Shown in pieces: positions 44,926 to 56,048 of a DNA stretch of 64,000 bases. Position numbers and translations under genes: made by a program. The notes under the pieces were generated by a model. The model was not told the origin of the DNA. It was given only the letters and a program-made list of their open reading frames with translations, and searched no databases. The DNA is taken from positions 2,294,001 to 2,358,000 of the forward strand of contig NC_085889.1 of assembly GCF_035222375.1 (NCBI RefSeq), given 5' to 3'. How positions within the stretch are numbered: position 1 is the stretch's first letter; each line of letters begins with the position of its first letter. Source of the DNA: Podospora pseudocomata (taxonomy: Eukaryota > Ascomycota > Sordariomycetes > Sordariales > Podosporaceae).

Positions 44926-45356
44926 TGTATCACAGACCTATAGGTGTGACGAACCCCTGTACAGAACCTCTGAAAGGGATACTGGTTGAAGGTAACTTCT
45001 GACAATTGGTTCGGTGCAGCTAAACAGTGCACAACAAGATGTCTCAATGTAAACACAAGATATCGTGAATACAAGTGTGAATTGCATACTGCGGAACTGT
45101 CTACCTACACCAGCCAGTTCCTCCGTATATATAGACCTCTATCCTCCAGGTACCTCCGTACCTGGCTCACCACGCTCACCAGTGAGCCTGGTGATCCGTC
45201 CTGGCTCACCACGCTCACCAGTGAGCCAGGTGAGCCGGCTCACTTCTGCCAAGAGTGAGCGCCCCACTGTCCTGCAGCCCCGTCGTCACATTCCACTTGA
45301 TTGGCCACCACGGCCGGTGGCAGTCCCCACTCTTACCATATGGTTGGTCTGTGACA
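44926..45356 (-). mobile_element. Second LTR-like element, 431 bp, inverted ends
   Basis: On the minus strand it begins TGTCACAGACC and ends GGTCTGTGATACA. The ends are inverted copies of one another apart from a two-base gap, and again TG...CA. It carries a TATATATA box (about 45126-45133), two 39-bp tandem repeats in its presumed U3 region, and the block shared with the fragment at 43850-44415. Flanking bases show no target duplication. No coding remnants of a retrotransposon are present. Confidence 0.6.
45161..45238 (+). repeat. 39-bp tandem repeat, two units, within the LTR
   Basis: Units 45161-45199 and 45200-45238 match at 36 of 39 positions. Each begins CCTGGCTCACCACGCTCACC and contains short inverted GTGAGCC/GGCTCAC elements, so each could form a hairpin. 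Confidence 0.9.
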
Positions 45357-46250
45357 ATGGGGCAACGCAGCAAACAGATATAAAACTATCTATATATTTT
45401 TTTATAGTTTTCACGTCTATAAAAAATCTGATGTATATAATAAAGACCTATTTTTACCTACATTTATAGACCTTTTATATTCGAAAACTTTAGCCCTAGT
45501 TCGAAGATATAGGGTGGGGATTTATTCTGGATGTGGTTAGCATGCCGACTTTCGGGAGAAAACCATGCCGGCGCGCAGCCGGGCTCGTCGCAACGGCCTA
45601 CGGTGCCATAGTTCGCCGCAATGGACAGGAAACCCCGGCTTGTTGAAGGAGCTATGGGCGCTCTCCTGGGGATCCTGGACGTTAAATCAGACGTTGAATC
45701 AAATCTAAATTCTCGTCAGAAAGACCGGACAATTCCAGCTTGTCGAGAATTTTCAACGCCGTTTGTCCATCCTGTCCTGCCCTGCGTTTGCCGCGGCCGT
45801 TGCTGGAATCAATCCGACACGGCAGAACAAGGACGGGAGTGGGGCAGCTTTTCGCAGTTGCGCCCACGGCGGTTCGATCGGCGTCAGCTTTGCTCCCTTT
45901 TGGCCACTGATTGTCACGAAAGATACTGTACTGTCTTCAACTTCATCCGTTTGCCAGCTTCTTTGCACATTGTACTCGCTCTTTTCTTGTCGCATCCAGC
46001 GTCCAGCATCACTAGCCCGGCCCCCCTTTACAGTGCTGTCACGTAGCACCAGCAACTTCCCCGGCAAATCTGTCGATAGATCAGAATCATCGTCCCATTT
46101 CGAAACGCATCTCTTTATAACATCAGTTTCGCATCCGCATAGCCGCCGAGATCTCCGAGTCCAGTCTTCCTGTTGGCCTCCTCTCTCTGCGTCATGCCCG
46201 CAGCTCTTCAACCCACACGATCATGATTTACGACCTAGATTGAATGAACA
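45357..46250. promoter_or_regulatory. AT-rich edge of the repeat block and INP1 upstream region
   Basis: The first 150 bases are very AT-rich, with several TATAGACC/TATAAAG-like words similar to those in the LTRs, probably RIP-decayed DNA. From about 45540 the composition becomes normal, and the rest should be the INP1 promoter and leader. Overlapping short open frames have no coding character. Confidence 0.45.
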
Positions 46251-48371
46251 ATGGACTCCTCGCGAACACGGGGAGCATCTTTCACGGCTCCGCGCCGCGT
46301 CTTTACGGCACCAGTCCACCAGCCTGCGGTAGCGCCCCCGCGGCCATCTTCCTCCTCCTCCGCTTCGCAACCCACCGGCGGTCTCGTCGATACTCTTTAC
46401 GACCATCCTAATGTGAAAATCGTTTCCTTCTCGGCAGGATCCCAGTTCCTTGCCATTGGCTCCAAAGGCACGGGTCCCGACATTGAGCCTGGCTCGCTAT
46501 CTTGGTCCTCACAGTTAGAGCGGACCATTGCAGTCGGTACGTGAGACACAGCATCTGCCGTGGCAACTGAACTCTAATTCCTCATGTTTACAGGACCTTT
46601 CCGCATTTACCGCGCCCCTGGATCAGTCGCATTCCTGAGCTGCGGCTCTGCATTACAACCCATTTTGAAGAAGAGTCAGGTTTGGTGCGTGGACGAAGAA
46701 TCCAGCAAGTTCGTACTACAGATACGACGCCCCCAGTATTGGCGGATTGAAGTACCAGTGAAGGATCCCGAGGACCAGCGACGAGCCGAAGTGTTGCGAG
46801 AGGTCTTTGACCAGATTCTGCAGTTTGAAAAGACTCCGTGTCCTTTCGCGAGGTCTTTCACCATTGACCTTCCAGAAAGCGCTCCTGTCAAGTTGAAGCC
46901 ATGGACACTAGCGCGGAGATCCAGTGCCTGTCTCCCTGTGCGATCATCTACGCCAGTCGAGATTGCGCATATTCATCGGGGTCCACCACGAGGGTCGATT
47001 TGCCTTGGCGACCTGTCATTGAGTGAACAAGGCAAATATTTGGATTCGACACTGGAAGAAAACCCAAGAGAACACAAGGCAAAATCCCAAGCTCATGAGG
47101 GCTCGCCTGTAGGAGAGCCGAGCGGAAATGCGTTGCGCCCATCACCCCTTAAGATTAAGAAGACTGAAGAAAAGGGGTCTGTCACCCCTCCACAGCTCAC
47201 AGTGGTCACGCCGCCCCCTTCAAATCCTAAAAAGACGAGGACTCCACGAGAAGTATCACCCAAGAGTGCCAGCTTTCAGTCACCAGAAAATCCTCAGGAT
47301 TCCTTTCGCAGTCCGGATTCATGGGCTTCAAACTCTCTACCTTTGTCGCCACCCCTGTCCAGCCCAGGGTCCCCTCGAAGCTCTCTACCCTTCAGAACTA
47401 GCCTCCAGAACTCATGCCTTGATACCCCTACAGCACCCGTTGCAGCACCTAGCAACAACCTTACCACAGCCGCCAAGGCATCACAGTCATGGAGTATCTC
47501 CACCTCCGAATCCGGAAGGACGGAGAACAGCGAGGAAGCCACTCTATCCTCCTCCATCTCTGAATTGGAATGCTCCCCAAAGTCCAAGGCCCCAGCGCCA
47601 AGACAACAGTCTATTCCTTCCATTATCCACTCGGTCCCAGAAGAAGCCATCGAAGACGAGCCAGAGTACGAGTCCTTCCCCACAGCGTTCACCACACCAA
47701 CTCCTACCATTTCCATCTCGCCATCTCCTTCCTCGACGACGATCACCACGCCCACCCAACAGCAACGCCGTCCGGGTATCCGCCGGGCTACTACTTCATC
47801 TTCGCTAGCCCCCGACCGTAGGGCGTTGTCTCCTCTCCCCCCTGCAGCGGACCTCTTCACCCCACGCAGCACACTCACATCTTCCCCACCTTCCAACCGC
47901 CAGATGCGCAGTTTGCCGATGATGGTGGTGCAAAAGACGTGTGAGATTCTGATGTCACCTCCCTCTCACCTCATCAGTCTGATGCTGAAGATTGCGGCGA
48001 GGATCTTGGCAGGGGAGTGGAAGGGGTTGATATTTGGATGGGGGGAGAAGGGGGAGAGGTTGGAAGTGGAGTGGGATTGGAGTGATGACGACATCAGTCC
48101 TCAGCAGCAGCAGAGAAAGAAGACGATGGGGACAAGGGCGAGGGGGTGGTCGACGCTTACGGTTAATAATAGTAATGGTAATAATGCGAATGAGAGGGTG
48201 GATGACTGGTGGTTGAAGAGGAAGAAGAGTAGGGATCGGATGGCGGGGACTTTCCCGGAGAGTGATGATGATGAGGAGGAGGGGGTTGATCCTCTCGAGG
48301 TTAAGAACAGGAGGGTGAAGGCGTTGAGTGGTGGGGAGGATGAGGATGCGATGAGCTCGGGGGTGGATTAG
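46251..48371 (+). CDS. INP1: Inheritance of peroxisomes protein 1 (Inp1)
   Basis: Peripheral peroxisomal membrane protein that tethers peroxisomes to the cell cortex. Two exons, 46251-46536 and 46594-48371, with a 57-nt intron, give 687 residues. The splice joins IAVG to PFRIYRAPGSVAFL, restoring the Inp1 core. The PH-like domain spans about residues 50-210 with the family signatures YDHPNVKIVSF, GSALQPILKKSQVWCVDE and YWRIEVPV. The middle is long and disordered, rich in Ser, Pro and Thr. Near the C-terminus a hydrophobic stretch SPPSHLISLMLKIAARIL may be a membrane- or Pex3-binding helix, followed by acidic and basic low complexity. The frame ends at TAG 48369-48371 but stays open for another 50 codons (listed separately). 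Family identity is good from the N-terminal part. Confidence 0.85.
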
Positions 48372-48524
48372 AGGCTTTACCCCCGGTTTGTTGTTGGATC
48401 ATCATCATCTCCTGAGCTGTCCTCGCCTACGAGAAGGAAGAGGAGGGGGGTTTTTGAGGCGTTGAGGGAGGTGGGGGCTTTACTTGGGACTGGGGGGGGT
48501 GCTGGTGGGGGGGTTTCTTTTTGA
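48372..48524 (+). other. In-frame continuation of INP1 after its TAG
   Basis: Fifty codons follow the TAG in the same frame up to TGA 48522-48524. The middle part reads SSSSPELSSPTRRKRRG then VFEALREVGALLG, an amphipathic helix-like segment after a basic patch, and ends in a Gly-rich tail. This looks more like protein than like a 3' untranslated region. No intron that would remove the TAG and keep phase is evident. Confidence 0.35.
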
Positions 48525-49122
48525 TGGGTTGGTTTGGATCTTGTATGATTAGTTCCTTTTTTTGGGGGGGATGGGGATGGGGGGGTAGGAAGAATCACAG
48601 GCTTCGTCAAGGTATTAAAGGGGGTACGGATCATGAAATGATACCTGGGCAATTGGGACAAGGGATATGATGGGGGTATGGGTGGATTGGGTTGATTGAG
48701 AGTACCATACATGCTATGAAGTACAAGCCGGACAGAGAGAGTTTGTGTTTGTTTGGTAATTTTGTGTATGAGATAATCAGAGAATGGTAGGGGGCGTCTG
48801 TTGGATAGGTGTGGTGCTTTTTGGAATTTGTATATGTATACGTAGAGTGAATATCCCTTGTTTAAGTACGCTCCTGGGAGATGGATGGGTGGACTGGACG
48901 GGGTTTTCAGACACGGCGGGAGAGAGAGGCAGAGAATGCACCACAAGCATATATTAACATCATGATTTATTTTAAACCCAAGGTTCTTTTCATTTAATAC
49001 CCTCCTCCTCCCATCCCCAGCCTGTTTGCTAATGCATGCGTGCTTGTGTACAAATATATAAAATTGTTACTACCCCCCCTCTTCTCCCTTAGGTAGGTCG
49101 TTTGATGCGAAAGAGGCACAAT
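48525..49122. other. Convergent intergenic region, INP1 and OTU1
   Basis: About 600 bp with G runs near 48490-48585 and AT-rich DNA near 48950-49070 that probably contains both polyadenylation regions. No gene is seen. Confidence 0.5.
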
Positions 49123-50116
49123 CTACTGAATCGTCATCTCGCCAAACTCCTTGTGCCCCGTCTCCTTCTGGTGCACACCGGCCTCCTTCATCCCCTTGCC
49201 GATCCACTGGCACACTTCGCACTTGATGACGAAATCGGTTGTGTCAGTGTAGTAGTGCATCCCCTGGAGTTGCGCAGCGAGCTGCCTCGCCTTTGTGAGC
49301 ACCTCCTCGTCTTGCGTGTCCCATTTTGTTACATCGCAGTCCACAGGGTAGGAGAGGTCAAGGGCAAAGGCGATGCGATCGTAGTGGATGCCGCTGTAGA
49401 GAATGATTATGCGGGTCTCTTTGCCCTCGCCAAAGCGGTCGACTCGGAGGGACTTGACATCGATGGAGGAAATCTCAATGTCGTAAATGTCGGAGAGGAT
49501 GGAGAGCTCGATGGCGCCGCCCCAGGTGTCCTTTTCCATGAGATGGGAGCAATACTTCTGTGGGGGCGAGCCCAGGATGGCAGCGGTGTATTTTTCTGGG
49601 TGGGTGAGGATGTACTCGGTGATTTGGGCGCGAAGGCGAGAGGATGGGTTGTCGATGGAGAAAGCGCCTCCTACTGCGGTGAACATGCAGCTGTTGTCGT
49701 CGGGCATTACTCTTAGGACTGTGGTGCGTTAGCAGAGTTGGGAAGGTGGAGGGAGAAAGAGGCGTACCTATGTAACCGCCTCGGGAGGCCCACTCGAGGG
49801 ATGTCTCATCGGGTTCTATCCCTTTAGGGACAAACGCTGGCTTCGCTGGCTTGGCTGGCTCTGGAGCTGGAGCAGGTGTGGTATCGATGGGTGCGACGAC
49901 GATTGTCTCCCCATGGAGCTTCAGGTCTTTTATACTTGAGCTTTGTGAAGAGAGACTGATGTCCAGGTTCTTGAGTGGGTAGCCGTATTTCAGGCTGAAC
50001 CTCTCCAGCTCGGTCTTTGATTTGATGAGCGCCACAAGGTCGGAGAGGGTCGACTCGTCCTCAACCTGGATTCGAGATTGCCCATTAGGGGCTCGGAGGG
50101 CGATTTGAATCATCAT
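49123..50116 (-). CDS. OTU1: Ubiquitin thioesterase OTU1 (OTU family, Yod1-like)
   Basis: Deubiquitinase that works with the Cdc48/p97 ATPase. Two exons on the minus strand, 50116-49768 and 49718-49123, with a 49-nt intron, give 314 residues, as usual. Domains: N-terminal ubiquitin-like UBX region (IALRAPNGQSRIQVEDESTL, then KYGYPLKNLD), a Pro/Ala linker, the OTU domain with the catalytic pair in MPDDNSCMFTA (formed across the splice), catalytic His in GIHYDRIAF, and a C-terminal C2H2 zinc finger CEVCQWIG...HQKETGH. All key residues are present. The gene starts with two adjacent ATG codons (50116 and 50113), either of which can serve. It diverges from the chromatin remodeller gene and has a TATA-like site about 110 bp upstream. 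Confidence 0.95.
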
Positions 50117-50226
50117 CTTGTGAGAGTGTGGTACAGGTTGAGGCCGAGGAAGGTATGAGTTGCCAGCTCTTGAGGAGGTTGTTGCTTGAGAAGGTTGAGG
50201 ACGGAAATTATGCCAGACAAGTCAAA

Positions 50227-50234
50227 TATATATA
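50227..50234 (-). promoter_or_regulatory. TATA-like box of OTU1
   Basis: TATATATA about 111 bp upstream of the first OTU1 ATG, a usual spacing in fungi. Confidence 0.4.
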
Positions 50235-51063
50235 CCGGCACCACGAGAGTAAGAGCCCCACAGTATCTGATTTGAAGTTAATGCCCCAAAGAAAGAAGTG
50301 AGTTGTGAGGCTCTTATCGTAGATCGTCTGAACCTTTGCGAGGTGAAGAGATGAGCTGGGGGAACATGTTAGTCTAGGTTCTTATCTGCGTTCTCTGAAG
50401 AGATGACACGATATCAGACGAGGGGAGTGACGCACCTATCAAGCAAGCCAGGGGCAAATCAGGAGCAATGAGTCTTGTGCCGTCGATTTTTTTTTTGACT
50501 TGGTAAACAAAAGCTTGCTATGAGTCTGATACCAAAGGAAACTGCCCGATTCGGAGCTCTCGTCTGGTTGGGCGTGAGATGTGAGTCGACGTCACAGCGG
50601 CAGTTGTTATCGATGCGGATGCGAGGTGGGTGTTAGCGATCGACTTGGGATGTCTTGTGAGCACTGTCTCAGAGCAAGAGATATAAGTGATAAAAAAAAG
50701 CTTCGAGAGCAGGTGAAGCCGCTGGGACTAGTAAAGACCGAAAGACAAACTTTTTAACAACAACGCCTGTTGGAGTCTCTCGTGATCCAACCCTACAACC
50801 TTGTGGATGGGCTTCCCAATGTCGTAAGCTACCAGCTGCCTCGGGCGTCACACGGGCCAGGGGCACCTTGGTGGGCAATATGCTTATATCCGATATGGGA
50901 GAGAGCAGGGGGTCCGTGCGCCAACCAAGAACAACGCGCTAGCTGCAAGGCCGGCCACAGCGACATCTCTGGGCTGGTGTCTCTCAGCTGTGGAGAAAGT
51001 CGCGACGGGACTTGACTCGGTTCAACACTGGCACACAGGCACATCTGGGCACAGAGCTCCCTC

Positions 51064-51091
51064 TCACTGGTCACTGGTCACTGGTCACTGG
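51064..51091 (+). repeat. 7-bp tandem repeat TCACTGG, four units
   Basis: Four perfect units in the leader or promoter of the RSC subunit gene, followed by degenerate copies to about 51105. Confidence 0.85.
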
Positions 51092-51188
51092 CACGGTCAC
51101 TGGCACTTGTGGCTCCAGCCGGTTGAGGTACCCCCATCGAAACAGTGTCTTGGAAACCCTGCTCCTCCAAGTTCGTGTACCGAGTACG

Positions 51189-54100
51189 ATGCCCACTTTG
51201 CGCGAACGTCCCAGCAGAGGCGATATCTCGCCCGCCAAGAAGAGCTCCGGAAACAGCTCCCAATTCTCACCCAGCACAAGCAAATCCGCCAGATCCTTCC
51301 TCCGAGAGAGTGTTCCCAGGGACGCCATCGAAGTCCGAGAAACGATAGAAGCCAAGGGCGACCAGGAAGAAGACGTCGACATGGCCGACGCTGACGCGCC
51401 GACGCGCCCAAGCATCAAGGGAGGCCCCGATGCCGACATCGAAATGGTTGATGCCGGAGCTGCCAGCATTGACGCGAAACCAGATGTCGATGCAGATGGC
51501 GACGTAGATGCTGATGGGGAGCCTGATGCCGACGGCGAGCCAGACGAACAGGCGCAAGAAGACCAGGAAGAATCAGACGAAGAGAAGGATATGCTCCAGC
51601 TCATCAGAGAAACATCCGAATACTTGTGTGGTTACACAATCAAGGTTGATGGAGAGTAAGTCTTATATCATTTGTCATGCGATGCGCCGCGATGCTGATT
51701 GGATCGCAACCAAAAAACAGAGACCACGAGATTGCCTCGGGGTTTCAGCGCCTCGTCAACAAGCGCAGCCTCCCAGACTATTTTGAAGTCATCAAAGAGC
51801 CAATGGCTTTTAGTACCATAAGAGTGAGTTGCCGTGGCTTACCCTGCTCCATCCTCCCAACGAGAAAAACGAGGGGCGGCTTGCTGACCTAACCGCATGG
51901 CTGCAGGGCAAGCTTAACAAAAGAACCTATACCTCGTTCAAAGAGTTCGTGCATGACGTGACTCGCATATGCCACAATGCGCAGGTGTACAACAGGCCCT
52001 CTGCTCCCATCTTTTCCGATGCTGGCCGTCTGCTGGAAGTGTTCAAAGAAAAGCTTGCAGAGCTGGTAAAGGACGGTGATATTACTGCAGAGGAAGCTGT
52101 GCTGCCGGACCTTGGACCACTGCCAGAGTTTGAAGATTCCCCTCACCCTGAAGACGACGAAGAGGAAGAGCAAGATGATGAGGAAGAGGAAGAAGATGAG
52201 GAAGAAGAGGATGACGATTCGGACGACGAAGGCAGGCGGCGTCGCTCAAGAAGAGGTGGGCGTCGGGCGAGGAGAGGCGCAGACAACGACGATGATCCTC
52301 ACAAAAAGCGTGGCAGACCGCCCAAGGTCTTGACACCTCTGGAGGCGCGAACCCAGTCGCTTCTGAAGGGGCTGCGGAGGTTCAAGAGCGACGATGGCCA
52401 GCTGCGAATTTTGTCGTTCGAGAGGCTTCCTGACAAGGCTGACATGCCCGACTATTATGCCTCGATTCGAAACCCCATTGCGCTCGACACCATCAAGAAG
52501 AAGCACAAGCGCAAAAAGTACACCACCATCGACCAGGTCCTGCAGGATATAGAGTTGATGTTTGGCAACGCTCTGCAGTTCAACGAGGAGGGGAGCCAGG
52601 TTCATGAAGACGCTACCGAGTTGTTGAAGCAGGCGCGTCTTCTTACTGAAGAGGAGAAGGCCAAGCCTGACGATGAGTTTCGTGATGAGGATGGAAAGCT
52701 ACCACTATCACATATCGAGCACAAAGGAGAGGTCTGGAGAGTTGGTAAGTTGCCCCCCTTGCCACCGCTGGGTGAAGGAAGACGCATAGATGCATACTGA
52801 CTCCAATTTGGTTGAAGGCGACTGGGTCCATATTCGTAATGCGAATGACTTGCAAAAACCAATCGTTGCCCAGCTCTACCGGCTCTGGTCTGACGCTTCT
52901 GGTCAAAAATGGGTGAATGCGTGCTGGTACTACCGGCCGGAGCAGACAGTTCATCGCTTTGACAAGCATTTTTATGAGAACGAGGTAGTCAAGACGGGGC
53001 AGTACCGTGACCACCCCATTGAAGATGTCGAGGATCGCTGCTTCGTCATGTTCATCACGCGGTACCCCAGAGGTCGGCCGCGTGGGCTGCCTCGGGACAA
53101 GGCTGTGTATCTGTGTGAGGCGCGCTACAACGAGGAAAAGTTCAAGTTTAACAAGATCAAGACTTGGACCAGCTGTCTGCCAGACGAGGTGCGCGATCGG
53201 GACTATGAAATGGACCTGTTTGAGCAGCCACGGGTGCTAAGAAAGGTTCCCAGTCCCATCAAGCACCTCTTGCAAGCTGATGCTAAAGAGACCGACGACC
53301 TTCCCAAGCCCACCTGGAGGAGCATGAACGCGCCTCCCCTAATTGGAGCCGTCCACCGCCGGCCGCGCGAGCCAAATGTAAGTCTGGCTCCCTGTTTCTT
53401 TCCTTCCCTGAGTGTTTGTCAGGCAAGTGTCTGTTCGCTGCAGCCGGCTTTTACGGTTTGCTGAATTTTTCAACCCCACACTCTTCTCTTACCTCAGGTC
53501 GCTCTGGACAACTTGCCTCCCTTCCTTCATTTTGCCCTTTGTTGCCTAAGGCACAGCAAGCACACACACACACACCACATCAGGCGCCTATCTCATCTCG
53601 TCTTCTCATAATCTCATCCACTCTTCCCTTCATTACCTACTCCATTCTGCCACAACCACAACCACAACCACAATCACAATCACAACCACGACCAACCCGC
53701 TTGTTCCTGTCCGACCATAAGCTGACATTTAGCCCAAAGGAGTCGCCTCCCCCCGCTCCGAATCCCTTGCTGCACACAGCGGTCGCACCTGTGCCGCTGG
53801 CCATCGGACCTCCTCGTGTCGCCATGAAGGTCGAACATAGTGTCGCGGGAGCACCGCCCTATCAGCACCATGCTGCCGTCGCGCCTGCGCCCATCCACTC
53901 GCCGGCTTCTCACTATCGCATGCAGCACTTTGTGCCACAACAGCCACCGCCCTCGGTCCCCAGTCCTCACCCGGCACCGCTCCATCTCCAACCCCAGCCC
54001 CAGCAGCCGATGCCAATGCACGTGCCGCCCCATCCTGGTATGGGACAGCAAATGCAGCCAAGCCCACACTACCCACCCCATGGGTACCCACAACAGTACG

Positions 54101-54927
54101 GCCCGCAGCAGCCACCGGCTCCGCCGCCGCAACCACTTCACTATCAGCAACACCCTCCACCACCCATTGCGCCCGCTTTCGAGCAACATCAACATCACCC
54201 CCAGCACCACCGCCAAGTTCATCCCGCGCCCCCCGTCATGACACCCTCTCGCCCACCCATGGCTCCCGCCCCCAGCATCGCACCTCTCGCGCACCCCAAC
54301 GGCCCACCAGCCAATGTGTACAATCCGCCTAGGGCTCCAGAGGCGTATACTCTCGCTGAGCACGCCGACGCGGCCATCCCCAAGGAAGTCCGTGAGCAGT
54401 TTCAACGCGACGAGAATGGTCGTGTCTTCTTTTTCACGGCCCCTCCGCTCAAGCGCGCCAACAATGGCGTCTCACAAGAATATGCCCACCTGGGTCACAG
54501 CGTGGAGCACCTGGCCAACATCAAACAGATCCGTGCAGAGCGCGCGCGTAAACGCAAGGAGAGGGACGAGGCTCTTGCCCGTGAGCATGAGGCCAACAAG
54601 AAGCGATCACCAAGCGAAGAGGCGTCCGCGCAGAAATCGATTGAGCAGGAGCAGCAAGCCCGAGCACAACTGATGGAGAAGGTCATTCTTGATTGGTGTG
54701 CGGAGCTCAACAAGGGCACCGAAGCTCTCGAGAAGGATCTTGGTGAAGGGTGGAAGGAGATGATGCAGCAGAGCCGGGAGGAGAACAAGGGCTTGACGGA
54801 AGAAGAGATCAAACAAAAGAATCTGCGGTGGTTTTACGAGGACCTCGAGAAGACAGGCAAGATCACGTCAGAGAAGCGAAAGGAGATGGAGAAGATGTTT
54901 CTGAACAAGAAGCATTTGGAGGCTTGA
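51189..54927 (+). CDS. RSC2: Chromatin remodelling RSC complex subunit Rsc1/Rsc2 (double bromodomain, BAH)
   Basis: Nuclear subunit of the RSC SWI/SNF-type remodeller that reads acetylated histones. Exons 51189-51655, 51721-51823, 51907-52744, 52818-53377 and 53584-54927 give about 1103 residues. Domains: acidic N-terminus, bromodomain 1 (about 138-243; LPDYFEVIKEPMAFSTIRGK, ICHNAQVYNRPS), a long Glu/Asp tract, AT-hook KKRGRPPKV (about 321-330), bromodomain 2 (about 338-430; MPDYYASIRNPIALDTIK, NALQFNEEGS), BAH domain (about 466-590; GDWVHIRNAND, CWYYRPEQTVHRF), then a Gln/Pro/His-rich tail and a C-terminal coiled coil. Introns are 65, 83, 73 and 206 nt. The last is unusually long: the acceptor at 53582-53583 was chosen because it keeps phase, and an extra small exon may exist. 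The start MPTLRERPSRG was preferred over an upstream ATG. Rsc1 versus Rsc2 cannot be decided. Confidence 0.88.
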
Positions 54928-55622
54928 TTGGCTGGTTTTTATTTCATTGTCTGGGTACTTGTGAGCTTTGGAGTTGGTGTTGGAAGGGAAATTTGATACT
55001 GGCAGGCAAGGCAGGGCGGGGAAAAAAAGCGAGAACAGGAATACCTTTTGCGCGGATTCCGGATATCAATGCGTAGCGTATACTGAGGGACTACTACTAA
55101 ATGGGTTATTGTTTGGTTTTGTAAGATGTAATGAAGGACAAGAAATGCAGGATCTTGATCAATTGCGGTGGTGAGAAACAGCGGGCGGTGAAGCAGTGCG
55201 TGACACGTTGGCATGTTCAGAGCTTGTGGTTGGTTATCGAGAGCGCCTTGCTGACTGCGCGTCCGCCGAGAGGATCTACAAGATGAGATGGGGCTCTCCA
55301 ACATCTCTAGAACACTGATCTCCCTGATCTTCTAGATAATTGCGGGAACTTTCTGCACAGCCTGCTGGAGATAAGATGCGTAAGCTTCTCTCTCTGAGCC
55401 TCGTCTGAAGTGAGCGCGCTGAGACATGGTATGTAATGATGACGTTTGGAGAGGGGTCCGCTGCTAATCACTCTGGTGATGAGAAGATAACAATCAGACA
55501 ATGCTGGAAGTATAGATATAAAATCATCGTTCTTTCTGTGTTCTAGATATGCGCCCTTGGATTTTCTTCTCAAGTTCAACCTATCATTGTAACAAGTTAA
55601 GAATTTCCCTCTACAGTACCGC
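54928..55622. other. Intergenic region after the RSC subunit gene
   Basis: About 700 bp; the 3' flank of the RSC gene and the leader of the next small frame. No other gene is visible. Confidence 0.45.
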
Positions 55623-56048
55623 ATGAAACGTAATCCACCCAGCACCACAACCATCACCAACAGCTCGGAGACGAACACAAGCACGACGAACATGCAGCCA
55701 GAGTTTGTACAGCAGAGACAAGACAGCGGCAGCGGCAGCAACAGATTTTCGGGGCTGTTTGGCAGGGAAAATAACAATAATAATATGGGAGGTGGGAACG
55801 CGAATGAGTACGAGCGGCGGCAGACTCGGGCAGGGTCGGTTATTACGGATGTGAGCGTGGGTGGTGATGATTCTTCTTCGAGGAGGTCATCTGCTACGTC
55901 TGAGAGCTCGGAGGTGTTTGTTTCGCGACAAGTGGAAAGGCAGGCTCGGCCGTTGGAGGGAAGGAAGGAGAATAAGAGGGTGGGAAGTTGGAGGGGGGGG
56001 GAGGGGGCGTTCATCGGAGGTGCGTTGGAGATTGCGTTTGATATTTAG
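55623..56048 (+). CDS. Small hypothetical Ser/Asn-rich protein
   Basis: A frame of 141 codons beginning MKRNPPSTTTITNSS. It is low in hydrophobic residues and rich in Ser, Asn, Arg and Gly. Segments such as SNRFSGLFGRE, ERRQTRAGSVITDVSVGG and SRRSSATSESSEVFVSRQ look like phosphorylatable disordered regions, and a hydrophobic end GEGAFIGGALEIAFDI is notable. No domain is recognised. The composition is coding-like but single-exon ORFs of this length can occur by chance, and a further upstream exon is possible. Confidence 0.4.
   Translation: MKRNPPSTTTITNSSETNTSTTNMQPEFVQQRQDSGSGSNRFSGLFGRENNNNNMGGGNANEYERRQTRAGSVITDVSVGGDDSSSRRSSATSESSEVFVSRQVERQARPLEGRKENKRVGSWRGGEGAFIGGALEIAFDI

Larger units (their letters stand above)
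50117..51188. promoter_or_regulatory. Divergent promoter region, OTU1 and RSC subunit genes
   Basis: About 1.07 kb holding both promoters. It includes a TATA-like site for OTU1, a poly-T run near 50490, and a TCACTGG tandem repeat near 51064. A frame open from 51012 joins the RSC gene upstream of its chosen start but reads as non-conserved low-complexity sequence. Confidence 0.5.

Noticed and set aside
43374-45600. Reverse transcriptase or integrase remnants around the LTRs
   Set aside because: I looked in all frames and saw no such motif; only LTR-like ends remain.
51012-51188. Upstream ATG for the RSC subunit
   Set aside because: The added residues come from a TCACTGG tandem repeat and leader DNA with no conserved look.
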